Notes: a model not told the origin generated them from the letters alone. 56,783 nucleotides of DNA from Pseudomonadota bacterium (GCA_021793195.1 JAJYTG010000003.1:1-56783), one strand, 5' to 3'; positions 44,740-53,791 are shown, counted from the first letter of the stretch. Numbers and translations: made by a program.

Positions 44740-46316
44740 TGGCGCAGGCCTTCGCCGAGCGTCTGCGCACGGCCCTGCCGGCGGTGGCGCTGACGCCGCG
44801 CACCGAGTCCGGACTGATGCCGGCGATGGTGGTCACGGTGGCTGCCGACGACTGGGCCGCGCTGGGCTCGGCCGCGCACGGTCTCGGCGCGCGCTGGTCG
44901 GCCTGCTGGGTCGATCCCGAGCCGGACCACTGGCGCGCCTGGGTCCTGTACGAGCTGGGCGGGGCCTATGTGCTGGCGCAGGCGGCGCTCGATCCGCGGG
45001 CGCCGCGGCTGCCGAGCCTGACGCCGGTGTTCGCCGCCGCCGACCGTCCCGAGCGCGCCATCCGCGATCTGCTCGGCGTCGTCTTCGAGGACCATCCCGA
45101 CGCGCGCCGCTGGCTGCGCCATCAGGCCTGGCGCGCGGAGGTGCATCCGCTGCAGCCGGGGCAGCCGCTGGCCGGCGCGCCGCCGGCGCGAACGCCCGCT
45201 GACGTCGGCTATGCGTTTCGCAAGATCGCCGGCGAGGCCGTGCACGAGGTCGCTGTCGGACCGATCCACGCCGGCACCATCGAGCCGGGGCATTTCCGCT
45301 TCGCCGCCGTCGGCGAGCAAGCGCTGACGCTGGAGACGCGGCTGGGCTACACGCATCGCGGCATCGAGAAGATCGCCGTCGGCCGCGACGCCGCCGGCCT
45401 GCTGCGGCTGGCTGCGCGGGTGTCCGGCGATTCGACCGTGACGCACGCCTGGGCCGCCTGCATGGCGATGGAGCGTGCCGCCGGCTGCGCGGTGCCGCCG
45501 CGTGCGCTGGCGCTGCGCGGCCTGCTGGCCGAACGCGAGCGCGTGGCCAATCACCTGGGCGATGTCGGCGCGATCGCCGGCGACGTCGGCTTCAGCTTCG
45601 CGCAGATGCAGTTCGGCGCGCTGCGCGAGCGCTGGCAGCGGCGCAGCGCCGAGCGCTTCGGCCATCGCCTGCTGATGGATACGCTGTGCGCGGGCGGCGT
45701 GCGCACGGATCTCGACCTCGAAGGCACGCAGGCGCTGCTGCAGGATCACGCACGGCTGCGCGCCGAGCTGGCGCCGCTGACCGCCATCCTGCTCGATCAT
45801 CCCTCGCTCGAGGATCGTCTGGTCGGTGCCGGTGTGCTCAGCGCCGCCGATGCGCGGACGCTGGGTTGTCTGGGTTATCTGGGGCGCGCGTCGGGACTGA
45901 CCTTCGACCTGCGCCGCGACGCGCCCTATCCGCCGTACGACCGGTTGCCGGTACGCGTGCCGCTCTACGACAGCGGCGACGTCGCCGCGCGGATGCGCGT
46001 GCGGCTGGACGAGATCGGCGTCGCGCTGGAACTGATGGACGCGCTGCTGGCGGCGCTTCCGGCGGGGCCGACGAGCACGCACTGGGAGGCACCGCCGGCC
46101 GGCGCGCGCGGTCTGGGCCTGGTCGAGGGTTGGCGCGGCGAAACGCTGGCGTTCGTGCGCTTCGGCGCCGACGGTCGCGTCGCGCGCTATGCCCCGCGCG
46201 ATGCCAGCGTGTTCGCCTGGCCGGCGCTGGAGCGCCTGCTGCCGGGCAACATCATTCCCGACTTTCCGGTCTGCAACAAATCCGTCAACGGCGCCTACGC
46301 CGGCTGCGATCTCTGA
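44739..46316 (+). CDS. hyfG: HyfG-like large subunit lacking nickel-site cysteines (NuoC-NuoD type)
   Basis: A 525-residue soluble subunit: residues 1 to about 150 resemble NuoC, the rest NuoD or [NiFe] group 4 large subunits (VGPIHAGTIEPGHFRFAAVG; LETRLGYTHRGIEKIAVGRD; LLAERERVANHLGDVGAIAG). In hydrogenases the first nickel motif is RxCGxC; here it is RVSGDS with Ser229 and Ser232. The C-terminal DPCxxC motif is also absent: the protein ends NIIPDFPVCNKSVNGAYAGC plus Asp-Leu. It therefore cannot hold a normal [NiFe] centre. The ATG at 44739 (AGGGAGG upstream) overlaps the hyfF stop; GTG 44736 is also possible. Confidence 0.9.
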   Translation: MAQAFAERLRTALPAVALTPRTESGLMPAMVVTVAADDWAALGSAAHGLGARWSACWVDPEPDHWRAWVLYELGGAYVLAQAALDPRAPRLPSLTPVFAAADRPERAIRDLLGVVFEDHPDARRWLRHQAWRAEVHPLQPGQPLAGAPPARTPADVGYAFRKIAGEAVHEVAVGPIHAGTIEPGHFRFAAVGEQALTLETRLGYTHRGIEKIAVGRDAAGLLRLAARVSGDSTVTHAWAACMAMERAAGCAVPPRALALRGLLAERERVANHLGDVGAIAGDVGFSFAQMQFGALRERWQRRSAERFGHRLLMDTLCAGGVRTDLDLEGTQALLQDHARLRAELAPLTAILLDHPSLEDRLVGAGVLSAADARTLGCLGYLGRASGLTFDLRRDAPYPPYDRLPVRVPLYDSGDVAARMRVRLDEIGVALELMDALLAALPAGPTSTHWEAPPAGARGLGLVEGWRGETLAFVRFGADGRVARYAPRDASVFAWPALERLLPGNIIPDFPVCNKSVNGAYAGCDL

Positions 46317-46323
46317 GGCCGCC

Positions 46324-46836
46324 ATGCTGCGCATCCTGCATCGCGTCATCACCACCGGCAATCTGACCGAGCCGCTCGACACGTCGGCTTCGCTCGAATC
46401 GCTGGGCATCGAAGTACGGCGCACGCTGGGTGCGCGCTACGCCGGCAGCTTCGCCATCCGCCACGTCGATGCCGGCTCCTGCAACGGCTGCGAGCTGGAG
46501 ATCCACGCGCTCGGCAATCCCTACCACGACCTCGAACGCTTTGGCATTCGCTTCGTCGCCTCGCCGCGTCATGCCGACGCGCTGCTGGTCACCGGCGTGG
46601 TCAGCCGGCACATGCAGGAGGCGCTGCTGCGCGCGCACGCGGCGATGGCCCGGCCCGGACTGGTGATCGCGGCCGGCGCCTGCGCCTGCGACGGCGGCGA
46701 GTTCGGCGTGTCCTACGCCAGCCTCGGCGCGGTGGACAGCGTGCTGCCGGTGGACGTGCGCATTCCCGGTTGTCCGCCGGCGCCCGCGCTGCTGCTGCGC
46801 GGACTGCTGGCGGCGCTGGGCCGCGCGACGGTCTGA
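46324..46836 (+). CDS. hyfI: HyfI/NuoB-like iron-sulfur small subunit
   Basis: A 170-residue subunit that binds one [4Fe-4S] cluster. Ligands fit the NuoB/HyfI pattern: Cys53 and Cys56 in GSCNGCELEIHAL, Cys120 or Cys122 in AGACACDGG, and Cys150 in IPGCPPAP. The cluster seems intact although the partner large subunit lacks the nickel site. It is the last gene of the operon, 7 bases after hyfG, and no maturation (hyp) or ferredoxin-type (HyfA/HyfH) gene follows. Confidence 0.92.
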   Translation: MLRILHRVITTGNLTEPLDTSASLESLGIEVRRTLGARYAGSFAIRHVDAGSCNGCELEIHALGNPYHDLERFGIRFVASPRHADALLVTGVVSRHMQEALLRAHAAMARPGLVIAAGACACDGGEFGVSYASLGAVDSVLPVDVRIPGCPPAPALLLRGLLAALGRATV

Positions 46837-46840
46837 GCGG

Positions 46841-48430
46841 CTACTTCGCCGCGACCGGCTCGCGGTCGCTGGCGCGAATGAAGGCCGCGATGTTGGCGTG
46901 CAGCGTGGCGAGATCCGCGGGCCGCACGTAGATCATGTGCCCGGTGTGATAGAACCGGTACTCGATGTTCTTTTGCAGCCTGGCCTGCATCGGCAGCTGC
47001 TGCATCTGGTACACCGCGGCGTAGTACGGGGTGGCCAGATCGTAGTAGCCGGCGTTGACCATCACCTTGAGATCCGGGTTGTAGCTCATCGCCGCGGCCA
47101 GGTCGGGCAGCACGTTGGTGCCGACGAACGCGACGGGGGCCGTCTGTCCCGGCAGGGTGTGGCTGAAGACCCAGTCGTTGCCCACGCTGTTGGAGCCGAT
47201 CCTGTAGGTGTGGTCGCCGCCGAACTTCAGCGTCTTGCGCACGTAGTCGTTGAACGCCGCGGTGTAGGCCGAGCTGATCGCCGCGCTCTGCGGATCGTAC
47301 GCGGCCATCTCCGCCAGCGGGTCCATGGTCGGGCCGGAGAAGCGCGCGTCCAGGCGCCCGGTAGTCTCGCCGTGCGGCAGCAGCAGGGTCTGCTCGAATT
47401 CCGGGCCGGTCACGCGCAGGTCGGCCTTGACGATGTAGCTCTCGGGCAGGCCGGTGTACTGCGCCATCTGCGCGGCGATCTGCTGCTCCTGCGCCGGCGC
47501 CAGCGCGCTGCCCTGATCGAGGGCCTGCAGATACGGTCCCATCGCCCAGCTCTGCACCTGGTCCAGCCACGGGTGCAGGGTGGCCGGCGCGTGGCTCAGC
47601 GCCTTGTGGTACCAGGCGGTGGCGGCGTAGGTGGGCAGGCCCAGCGCGTAGGTCAGATTGATGCCGGGGTTGAGGTTGGGCGTGTCGATCGCGGTATCGA
47701 AGTTGAGAATGGTCGACAGCAGCACGACGCCGTTGAGATCGATGTTGTCCTGCTGCTCGAGGATATTGGCCAGCACCGCCGAGCGGGTGGTGCCGTAGCT
47801 TTCGCCGATCAGATATTTGGGCGAGTTCCAGCGCCCGTATCGGGACAGAAACTCGCTGATGAACTGCGCATAGGCCTGGCCGTCGGGATCGACGCCGTAG
47901 AACATCTTGGGCGTGCCGACGCCACCCTGCTGCTTGTCGAGGATGCGGCTGAAGCCGGTGCCCATGGCATCGACGAACACCAGATCGCTGGCGTCGAGCA
48001 GGCTGTCGGCGTTGTTGACCAGGGAGTAGGGCGCAGGCGGCGTATGCGTGTGACTGTCGGTGACCACGCGCACCGGACCGAAGCCGCCCATGTGCAGCCA
48101 GACCGAGGACGAACCCGGGCCACCGTTGTAGAGGAAGGCGATCGGGCGCCGGGCCGGGTCCGCGCCGCGCTTGAAGTAGGCGACGTAGAACATCTCGCCG
48201 GTCGGCTTGCCCTGCTTGTCGTGCAGGATCAGCGTGCCGGTGTCGGCGGTATAGGCGATGTGCCGGCCGCCGATCGTCACGCCGCCTTCGGTCGTGACCG
48301 TGTGCGCGGTGCGCCAGTAGCTGTCGGCCTGGGCCGCGGCGACCGGCTTCGCGCTGGCGGACGGGGCGGCGACGGCGACCAGCGGCAGCAGCGCGGCGGC
48401 AAGGGCGAGCGACAGCAGACGGATGCGCAT
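46841..48430 (-). CDS. Exported serine carboxypeptidase (peptidase S10)
   Basis: A 529-residue exported peptidase. The signal peptide is residues 1-21 (MRIRLLSLALAAALLPLVAV). The S10 fold shows FLYNGGPGSSSVWLHMGGFG (oxyanion region), the catalytic Ser in LIGESYGTTRSA, Asp in MVNAGYYDLATPY and His in YHTGHMIYV. Such enzymes remove C-terminal residues from peptides in the periplasm or outside the cell. The ATG at 48430 begins the signal peptide; the gene is convergent with hyfI with only 4 bases between the stops. Confidence 0.95.
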   Translation of the reverse strand: MRIRLLSLALAAALLPLVAVAAPSASAKPVAAAQADSYWRTAHTVTTEGGVTIGGRHIAYTADTGTLILHDKQGKPTGEMFYVAYFKRGADPARRPIAFLYNGGPGSSSVWLHMGGFGPVRVVTDSHTHTPPAPYSLVNNADSLLDASDLVFVDAMGTGFSRILDKQQGGVGTPKMFYGVDPDGQAYAQFISEFLSRYGRWNSPKYLIGESYGTTRSAVLANILEQQDNIDLNGVVLLSTILNFDTAIDTPNLNPGINLTYALGLPTYAATAWYHKALSHAPATLHPWLDQVQSWAMGPYLQALDQGSALAPAQEQQIAAQMAQYTGLPESYIVKADLRVTGPEFEQTLLLPHGETTGRLDARFSGPTMDPLAEMAAYDPQSAAISSAYTAAFNDYVRKTLKFGGDHTYRIGSNSVGNDWVFSHTLPGQTAPVAFVGTNVLPDLAAAMSYNPDLKVMVNAGYYDLATPYYAAVYQMQQLPMQARLQKNIEYRFYHTGHMIYVRPADLATLHANIAAFIRASDREPVAAK

Positions 48431-48558
48431 GGGATGGACTCGGCGTGCGGGGATGGAGCACAGATCACGCCGGGGCCGTGAAGTTCCGCGATTCGCGCAG
48501 CGCCCGCATCCCGCGGTCGTCGCGCGGGCGGCGACCGGACAGGCCTGGTCGGACGGGC

Positions 48559-48996
48559 CTACTCGCCCTGGGTGATGTCCGGCAGCCCGGACTCCAGCCA
48601 CCACTTCTGCGTCTTGGCGTCGTAGCGCCAGGTCTGGTGGTCGATGATGCCGCGCTCGACTTGCGTGTTGCGGTTGATCAGGCCGATGGCGACGATCTGG
48701 CGGAATTCGCCCGGCGGCGACGGCAGCACGCCCTGGGTGTCGTAGGTGCTGACGCGCACCTGCGCGTAGCGGGCCATGTCGAACCGGGTCATCGGGTGCT
48801 TGGCCAGCACCTTGGGATCGACGAAAGCCAGCGCGGACTCGAAGTCGCCCCAGCGCAGGGTGGCGCCGTAGGCGCTGACGGTCGATTCCAGCTGGCTGGC
48901 CTGGCGATTGCTGGCGCAGCCGCCGAGCAGCAGCACGGCGGCAAGCAGGCCGAGCACGACGACCGGACGCTGCGAGCGTGGCTGGTGGCGGATCAT
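48559..48996 (-). CDS. Small lipoprotein of unknown function
   Basis: A 145-residue protein with a lipoprotein signal (VVVLGLLAAVLLLGGCASNR; lipobox LGGC with Cys at about 27). The mature part is a single domain (SAYGATLRWGDFESALAFVD; WRYDAKTQKWWLESGLP) that resembles the NTF2-like or DUF-type periplasmic proteins of related bacteria, but I cannot name the family. The start overlaps the thioesterase stop (ATGA at 48993-48996). Confidence 0.82.
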   Translation of the reverse strand: MIRHQPRSQRPVVVLGLLAAVLLLGGCASNRQASQLESTVSAYGATLRWGDFESALAFVDPKVLAKHPMTRFDMARYAQVRVSTYDTQGVLPSPPGEFRQIVAIGLINRNTQVERGIIDHQTWRYDAKTQKWWLESGLPDITQGE

Positions 48997-49490
48997 GCGG
49001 CGGAGGCCGACGCGGTATCCGCGGCGACGCGGCGCTTGGCGACGAAGCGCGCGCTCATGCTGCAGGCGGCGCTGCCGGCCCCGTCACGCACCGCGATCAC
49101 CGTCGTCAGCCGACCCCGACCGCGCGCGGCCAGCTGGGCGAAAAACGTCTGCCAGTCTTCGCCGTCGCCCAATCGCGCCTCGGCGCGCAGGTCGCCCCAG
49201 ACCGGCGCCAGATAGCGCAGGGTGGAATCCTGGACGTAGACGTCGCAATCCTCGCCCTGCGCCTGCAGCGCCAGTTCGATCAGGCCCCAGCCGGCCAGCG
49301 TCATCAGCGAGGCCAGACTGCCGCCGAAGGCGCAGCCCTTGTCGTTGACATTCGGCGCCAGCGGCGCGGCCAGCACCAGCGACTGCTGCGGCGTGTGCGC
49401 GTCCACGCGCACCTGCATGGTGGCGGCGAGCGGAATGTGGCTGTGCAGGTAGGTTTGCAGGCGGTTGGTCGGACTGGCGAAGGTGTGCAT
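48993..49490 (-). CDS. Hotdog-fold thioesterase domain protein (YiiD C-terminal type)
   Basis: A 165-residue protein from ATG 49490 that matches the putative thioesterase domain found at the C-terminus of YiiD: LQTYLHSHIPLAATMQVRVD, LAPNVNDKGCAFGGSLASLM, LAGWGLIELALQAQGEDCDV and VYVQDSTLRYLAPVWGDL. It likely hydrolyses an acyl-CoA or acyl-ACP; the substrate is unknown. It is translationally coupled to the lipoprotein gene and divergent from hemD, with 73 bases between the starts. Confidence 0.9.
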   Translation of the reverse strand: MHTFASPTNRLQTYLHSHIPLAATMQVRVDAHTPQQSLVLAAPLAPNVNDKGCAFGGSLASLMTLAGWGLIELALQAQGEDCDVYVQDSTLRYLAPVWGDLRAEARLGDGEDWQTFFAQLAARGRGRLTTVIAVRDGAGSAACSMSARFVAKRRVAADTASASAA

Positions 49491-49563
49491 GGCCGCGAGT
49501 CTGCACGGCCGCCATGGCGACCACAAGCTCGGCGACGGCGGGCCGGACGGTTAGCATGAGCCG

Positions 49564-50340
49564 ATGAGCGCTGCCGTCCAGCGTCCGCTCGCGGGCGCCC
49601 ATGTCGTGATCACCCGCCCCGCCGGTGACGGCGCCGCGCTGGCGCGCCGTGTCCGCGGGCTCGGCGGCGTGCCGCTGCGGCTGCCGGGCAGCAGCCTGCG
49701 CGCCGCCGCGGATGCCGCGTCCGCGGGCGCTGCGCTGGCCGCTGCGCTGCGCAGCGCTGCGCTGGTGTTCGTCAGCCCGGCGTCGGTGCGCTTCGCCGCG
49801 CGCCTGGGTCCGCTGCGGCCCGCGCCGGCGACGCGCGTGCTGGCGGTCGGTCGGGCCACCGCGCGTGCGCTGCTGCGCCACGGTGTCGCCGATGTCGGTG
49901 TGCCGCGGCGCCAGGACAGCGAAGGCCTGCTGGAACTGGCGCCGCTGGATGCGCCGCGCGGTCGCAGGGTCGCTGTCATCGGCGCCGGCGGCGGCCGCGG
50001 CCTGCTGCAGCGGCAACTGCTCGCGCGTGGCGCCATGCTGCACGAGGTCGCGGTGTATCAGCGCCTGCCGGCACGGCTCGATGCGCGCCATCTGGCTGCG
50101 CTCGCCGCCGCGCGCGATCCGCTGTACCTGCTGCTGTCCAGCAGCGAGGCGCTGAATCACCTGCGCGCCGCACTGCCGGCGCCGGCGTGGGCGCGCCTGC
50201 TGCGCGCCACCGCGATCGTCAGCAGCGAGCGTCTGGCGGCGGCGGCGCGGGCGGCCGGCTTCATGCGCGTGCGCGTGGCGACTTCCGCGCTGGCGCCCGA
50301 TCTGCTGGCCGCCGCAGCCGCCGCGCATGCGCGGCACTGA
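49564..50340 (+). CDS. hemD: Uroporphyrinogen-III synthase
   Basis: A 258-residue cytoplasmic enzyme that closes hydroxymethylbilane to uroporphyrinogen III. Sequence conservation in this family is low. It is supported by VVITRPAGDGAALARRVRGL at the start, LVFVSPASVRFAA, VAVYQRLPARLD and LYLLLSSSEALNHLRAALP, and by the hemX-hemY genes that follow. hemC, usually directly upstream, is absent: the upstream gene runs in the opposite direction. Confidence 0.9.
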   Translation: MSAAVQRPLAGAHVVITRPAGDGAALARRVRGLGGVPLRLPGSSLRAAADAASAGAALAAALRSAALVFVSPASVRFAARLGPLRPAPATRVLAVGRATARALLRHGVADVGVPRRQDSEGLLELAPLDAPRGRRVAVIGAGGGRGLLQRQLLARGAMLHEVAVYQRLPARLDARHLAALAAARDPLYLLLSSSEALNHLRAALPAPAWARLLRATAIVSSERLAAAARAAGFMRVRVATSALAPDLLAAAAAAHARH

Positions 50341-50398
50341 GCCGCGACCGTGCCCGATGCACGTGGCTATTTGCAGGGTGGGACACTAGCATTCGCGC

Positions 50399-51463
50399 AT
50401 GAACGATCCCGGTCCCGATGTCGCTGATCGCAAGGCCCCGCTTGCCCGCGGCGGCGGGCGCAGCCGACGGCTGCTGTTCGTCTGCGCGCTGCTTGCCGCG
50501 CTGCTTGCCGTGCTGGTCTGGCGCGTCTGGCAGGACCACCGCGCCGGCGCCGTGACGCAGGCGGGGATGAGCGCGTTGTCCGGTCGTGTCGCGACGCTCG
50601 AAGATGCCCTCACCAGCCTGCAGCAGGAGCGTGCCGGCCTGCGTCAGCGCCTGCAGGATGCCGACACCGGCAATCGCGCGCTGCGCGAGCAGTTGCTCGG
50701 ACTGGACCAGCGCACGCGCACGCTGGAGGACGCCGTCGCCAGCCTGTCCGAGCAGCGCTTCGCCGCCGCCGATGCGCTGCGCCTCGACGAGGTCGAAATG
50801 CTGCTGCGCATGGCGCAGGAGCGCTACGCGCTGTTTCACGACGTGGCCGGCGCGCTGCAGGCGACCACGCTGGCGGGGCAGGCACTGGCGACGGTCAGCG
50901 ATCCCGCCTATGCCGAACTCGCGCAGACCGTCGAGGCGCAGCGGCAGGCGCTGCTGGCGGTGAGGCTGCCGGCACGCGCGGCGGACCTGGCGACGCTCGG
51001 CCGCCTGCGCGCGCAGGCGCCGATGCTGCCGATTCGCCGCGAGGACGGCGCGCCGACCGCAGCGTCGCAGGGCGTGCTGGCGCGCATCGGCGCCGCGCTG
51101 TCGGGTCTGGTGCGCATCCAGCGCAGCGCGCACGCGCCGCTCGCCGCCGCCAGCGCCGGCCTGGCACGCGAGCTGCTGATGCTGGATCTGGCGCAGGCGC
51201 AGTCGGCGCTGCTGGCCTGGGACAGCAACGGCTACCGCGCCGCGCTGCTCGACGCGCGCACCCTGCTCGCGCTGCGCTTCGATCCCGGCGCCGGCGACGT
51301 GCGGGCCGCGGCGGCGGATCTGGCGCGACTGCTGGCGCAACCGCAGCCCGTCGCCGCGCCCGATCTCGACACCGCGCTGGCGCAGCTGCGCAGCCTGCGC
51401 GCGACCCACGTACTCAAGCCCGCCGTGCCGGCGACGGTTCCGGCCAAGGGGCGCGCGCGATGA
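50399..51463 (+). CDS. hemX: HemX family protein
   Basis: A 354-residue inner-membrane protein of the heme operon. A short cytoplasmic N-terminus is followed by one transmembrane helix at about residues 23-42 (LLFVCALLAALLAVLVWRVW), a coiled coil at about 58-120 (EDALTSLQQERAGLRQRLQD) and the helical HemX domain (FAAADALRLDEVEMLLRMAQ). Although often named uroporphyrin-III methyltransferase, the SAM-binding CobA fold is absent. Its role in heme synthesis is probably structural. It overlaps hemY by 4 bases. Confidence 0.92.
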   Translation: MNDPGPDVADRKAPLARGGGRSRRLLFVCALLAALLAVLVWRVWQDHRAGAVTQAGMSALSGRVATLEDALTSLQQERAGLRQRLQDADTGNRALREQLLGLDQRTRTLEDAVASLSEQRFAAADALRLDEVEMLLRMAQERYALFHDVAGALQATTLAGQALATVSDPAYAELAQTVEAQRQALLAVRLPARAADLATLGRLRAQAPMLPIRREDGAPTAASQGVLARIGAALSGLVRIQRSAHAPLAAASAGLARELLMLDLAQAQSALLAWDSNGYRAALLDARTLLALRFDPGAGDVRAAAADLARLLAQPQPVAAPDLDTALAQLRSLRATHVLKPAVPATVPAKGRAR

Positions 51464-52728
51464 GCGCCTGGCGCTGGCTGCTGCTGTTGCTGCTGCTGGC
51501 GCTGGCGGCGGCGCTGGGCTGGCACTGGCTGGCCAGCGATCCGGGCTACGTGCTGCTGCGCTGGCGCGGCTGGCAGCTCGAGACCACGGTGATCGCCGGC
51601 GCCGCGCTGGTGCTGCTGGGCTGGGCGCTGCTGACGGTGCTGTGGCGCGCGCTGCGCTGGCCGTTCGGCGCGCTGTCGCGACGCCATCGGCGGATCAGCC
51701 GCAAGCGTTTCTCGGAGGGCCTGATCGCCCTGATCGAGGGTCGCCATGGCGAGGCCGAGCGCGCGCTGGCGCGCGCCGCGCGCTACCCGCCGCTGCGCGC
51801 GGTCGCGCTGCTGGTCGAGGCCGAGGCCGCCTGGCGGCGCGGCGAGCCTGAGCGCGCACTGGAAGCGCTGGACGAGGCCACCCAGCATGCGCCGCGTGCG
51901 GCGCGCGTGCTGCGCGCCCGCGTGCTGCGGCGCGAGGGTCGTGCCCAGGAGGCGCTGGCGCTGCTGGTGCCGGAAGCCGAGACCCAGCGCCTGGCGCCGG
52001 CCGGCTGGATGGAACTGGCCGAGGCCGCGCTCGCCGCCGGTCGCATCGACCGGGCCCGTGCCGCGCTGGATCCGCTGCGCGCCAGCGGCGCGCTCAGTCC
52101 GCGCGCCTATGCCGCGTTCGAGGCGCGGGTGCTGGCGGCTGCGCTGGAGGATGCCTCGGGCGCGGCGGCGCTGAATGCGTTGTGGGCCGGTCTCGCGCGC
52201 GGCCAGCGCTACGCACCCGGCGTGGTGGTGGCCTATGCGCGCCGGGCCGCCGCCTGCGGCGCCGGTCTTGCGGCGCAGGACGAGATCGAGACGGCGTTGG
52301 CCAGCGACTGGTCGCCGGCGCTGGTATTGGCCTATGCCGACCTCGATGACGGCACGCTCGACGCGCGCCGCCGTCGCGCCGAGCAATGGCTGGAGGCACA
52401 CCCCAACGATGCCGCGCTGCTGATCGCGCTGGGGCGCATGGCGGTGCGCCAGCAGCAGTGGTCGCGCGCGCGCGACTGGCTGGAGCGTGCGGTGGCGCTG
52501 GAGCCCTCGAGTCTGGCGTGGGAGTCGCTCGGCGATGCGCTCGGCGGGCAGGGCGACGTGACGCGCGCCGCCACCTGCTACCGCAACGCCTTGCGCCTGG
52601 CGCGCGGCGAGGGCACCGATGCGCTGGCGGGTCGCGGCGGGCGCATGGACACGCGACCGATCGCGGTCGAGGAACGCAGTGAGCTGGGCGTGCCGCGCCT
52701 GCCCGGAGGATCGCCCGCGCCACGCTGA
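51460..52728 (+). CDS. hemY: HemY family heme biosynthesis protein
   Basis: A 422-residue inner-membrane protein with two N-terminal transmembrane helices (about residues 4-22 and 42-62: WLLLLLLLALAAALGWHWLA; VIAGAALVLLGWALLTVLW) followed by tetratricopeptide repeats through most of the rest. The HemY_N signature SDPGYVLLRWRGWQLETT lies between the helices, and RKRFSEGLIALIEGRHGEAE follows. It is the last gene of the hemD-X-Y run and is distinct from protoporphyrinogen oxidase, which shares the name in Gram-positives. Confidence 0.93.
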   Translation: MSAWRWLLLLLLLALAAALGWHWLASDPGYVLLRWRGWQLETTVIAGAALVLLGWALLTVLWRALRWPFGALSRRHRRISRKRFSEGLIALIEGRHGEAERALARAARYPPLRAVALLVEAEAAWRRGEPERALEALDEATQHAPRAARVLRARVLRREGRAQEALALLVPEAETQRLAPAGWMELAEAALAAGRIDRARAALDPLRASGALSPRAYAAFEARVLAAALEDASGAAALNALWAGLARGQRYAPGVVVAYARRAAACGAGLAAQDEIETALASDWSPALVLAYADLDDGTLDARRRRAEQWLEAHPNDAALLIALGRMAVRQQQWSRARDWLERAVALEPSSLAWESLGDALGGQGDVTRAATCYRNALRLARGEGTDALAGRGGRMDTRPIAVEERSELGVPRLPGGSPAPR

Positions 52729-52918
52729 GCGCGTTGCCGGCGGCCGCCGCGGCGTGACATTCGTTGACACTGCGGGCCTGCCCGCGTGAGAGCGCTCACG
52801 GTTGCGCCGGCGCGCCTTGCCCAGACTGGCACCATCTCGCGGCCGGCGCTGCGCCGCCCTGATGGCAACGCGCAACCGGTGCGGCCGCGACCCGCGCAGC
52901 ACGGTGACGAGGGCAGTC

Positions 52919-53791
52919 ATGCATACCGACGTGGTTGAACAATTTTTCGACGAAGGCCTGGTAGCCCTGTTGCCGGGCGTGCCGGTGACCCCTGCGACCG
53001 CGGTGGCGCCGACCCGAACCCTCGCGTTCGTGTCCGCCGACGCCGCGCTCGGCGCGCGGCTGGGCGCCGCGCTGCGCGGCCACGGCATCACCCTGGTGCA
53101 CCGCGACGACGATCTCGCCGCGCTCGGGCGCGAGCCGGCAACCCTGGGTGGCGCCCTGCTCGATTGCCGCAGCGAGTCCGAACTGACGCCGCTCGCCTCG
53201 CGCTGGCGCGACGTCTGCCGCGCGCAGTCGGCGCCGCTGTTCGCGCTGACCGCGCATGCCGACCGCGAACGCCGCGTCGATGCGCTGGCCTTCGGCATGG
53301 CGTTCGTCGACGATCACGCCGGCGACGTCGTGGCGGTCGCCGCCGATCTCGCCGCCGGCACCGCCCTGCTCGGTGCCGATCCGATCCGGGTGATGATCGT
53401 CGATGACGATTTCGGCACCTCGTTCTGCGTCAAGAAGATCCTCGAATCCGCGGGCATCGACTGCCACGCCTTCATCGACGCCGACATGGCGGTCGCCCAG
53501 CTCGACAAGTTGCGTCCGGATGTCGTGGTGCTCGATTTCATGATGCCGGGATGCGACGGCGTGGACGTCTGCGACCGCATCCGCGCGCGGCCCGACGGCG
53601 GCGGCACGCAGATCCTGTTCTTCTCCGGCAACGTCGACGAGTCCTCGCGCGGCGGACTGCTGGGCGTGCTCGGCGACGACTATCTCAGCAAGGGCGCGCG
53701 GCCGCGTGATCTGGTCGCGGCGGTGTTCGCGCGCGGCCTGCGTGCGCGGACCTGGCGCCGCAGCGCTCGCGTTGCCGCGGGGCTGGCCTAG
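52919..53791 (+). CDS. Tandem-receiver response regulator without output domain
   Basis: A 290-residue signalling protein from ATG 52919. Residues about 33-140 look like a degenerate receiver domain (TLAFVSADAALGARLGAAL; GGALLDCRSESELTPL). Residues about 155-275 form an intact receiver: acidic DDD near 161, phospho-acceptor Asp206 in VVVLDFMMPGCDG, the switch Ser in LFFSGNVDESS, and Lys258 in YLSKGARP. No DNA-binding, GGDEF, EAL or kinase domain follows. It may act by protein contact or as a phosphate sink. No histidine kinase is adjacent. Confidence 0.85.
   Translation: MHTDVVEQFFDEGLVALLPGVPVTPATAVAPTRTLAFVSADAALGARLGAALRGHGITLVHRDDDLAALGREPATLGGALLDCRSESELTPLASRWRDVCRAQSAPLFALTAHADRERRVDALAFGMAFVDDHAGDVVAVAADLAAGTALLGADPIRVMIVDDDFGTSFCVKKILESAGIDCHAFIDADMAVAQLDKLRPDVVVLDFMMPGCDGVDVCDRIRARPDGGGTQILFFSGNVDESSRGGLLGVLGDDYLSKGARPRDLVAAVFARGLRARTWRRSARVAAGLA

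Noticed and set aside
44739-46316. Reading the large subunit as an active [NiFe] hydrogenase 4
   Set aside because: Both cysteines of the first nickel motif are Ser and the C-terminal DPCxxC motif is absent.
50399-51463. Uroporphyrinogen-III C-methyltransferase activity for HemX
   Set aside because: The protein has a membrane anchor and coiled coil but no SAM-binding methyltransferase motifs.
52764-52799. TTGACA followed by GTGAGAGCGCTCAC upstream of the response regulator
   Set aside because: There is a consensus -35 but no -10 at the right spacing, and the second motif is only a 5-bp inverted repeat; too weak to call a promoter or operator.
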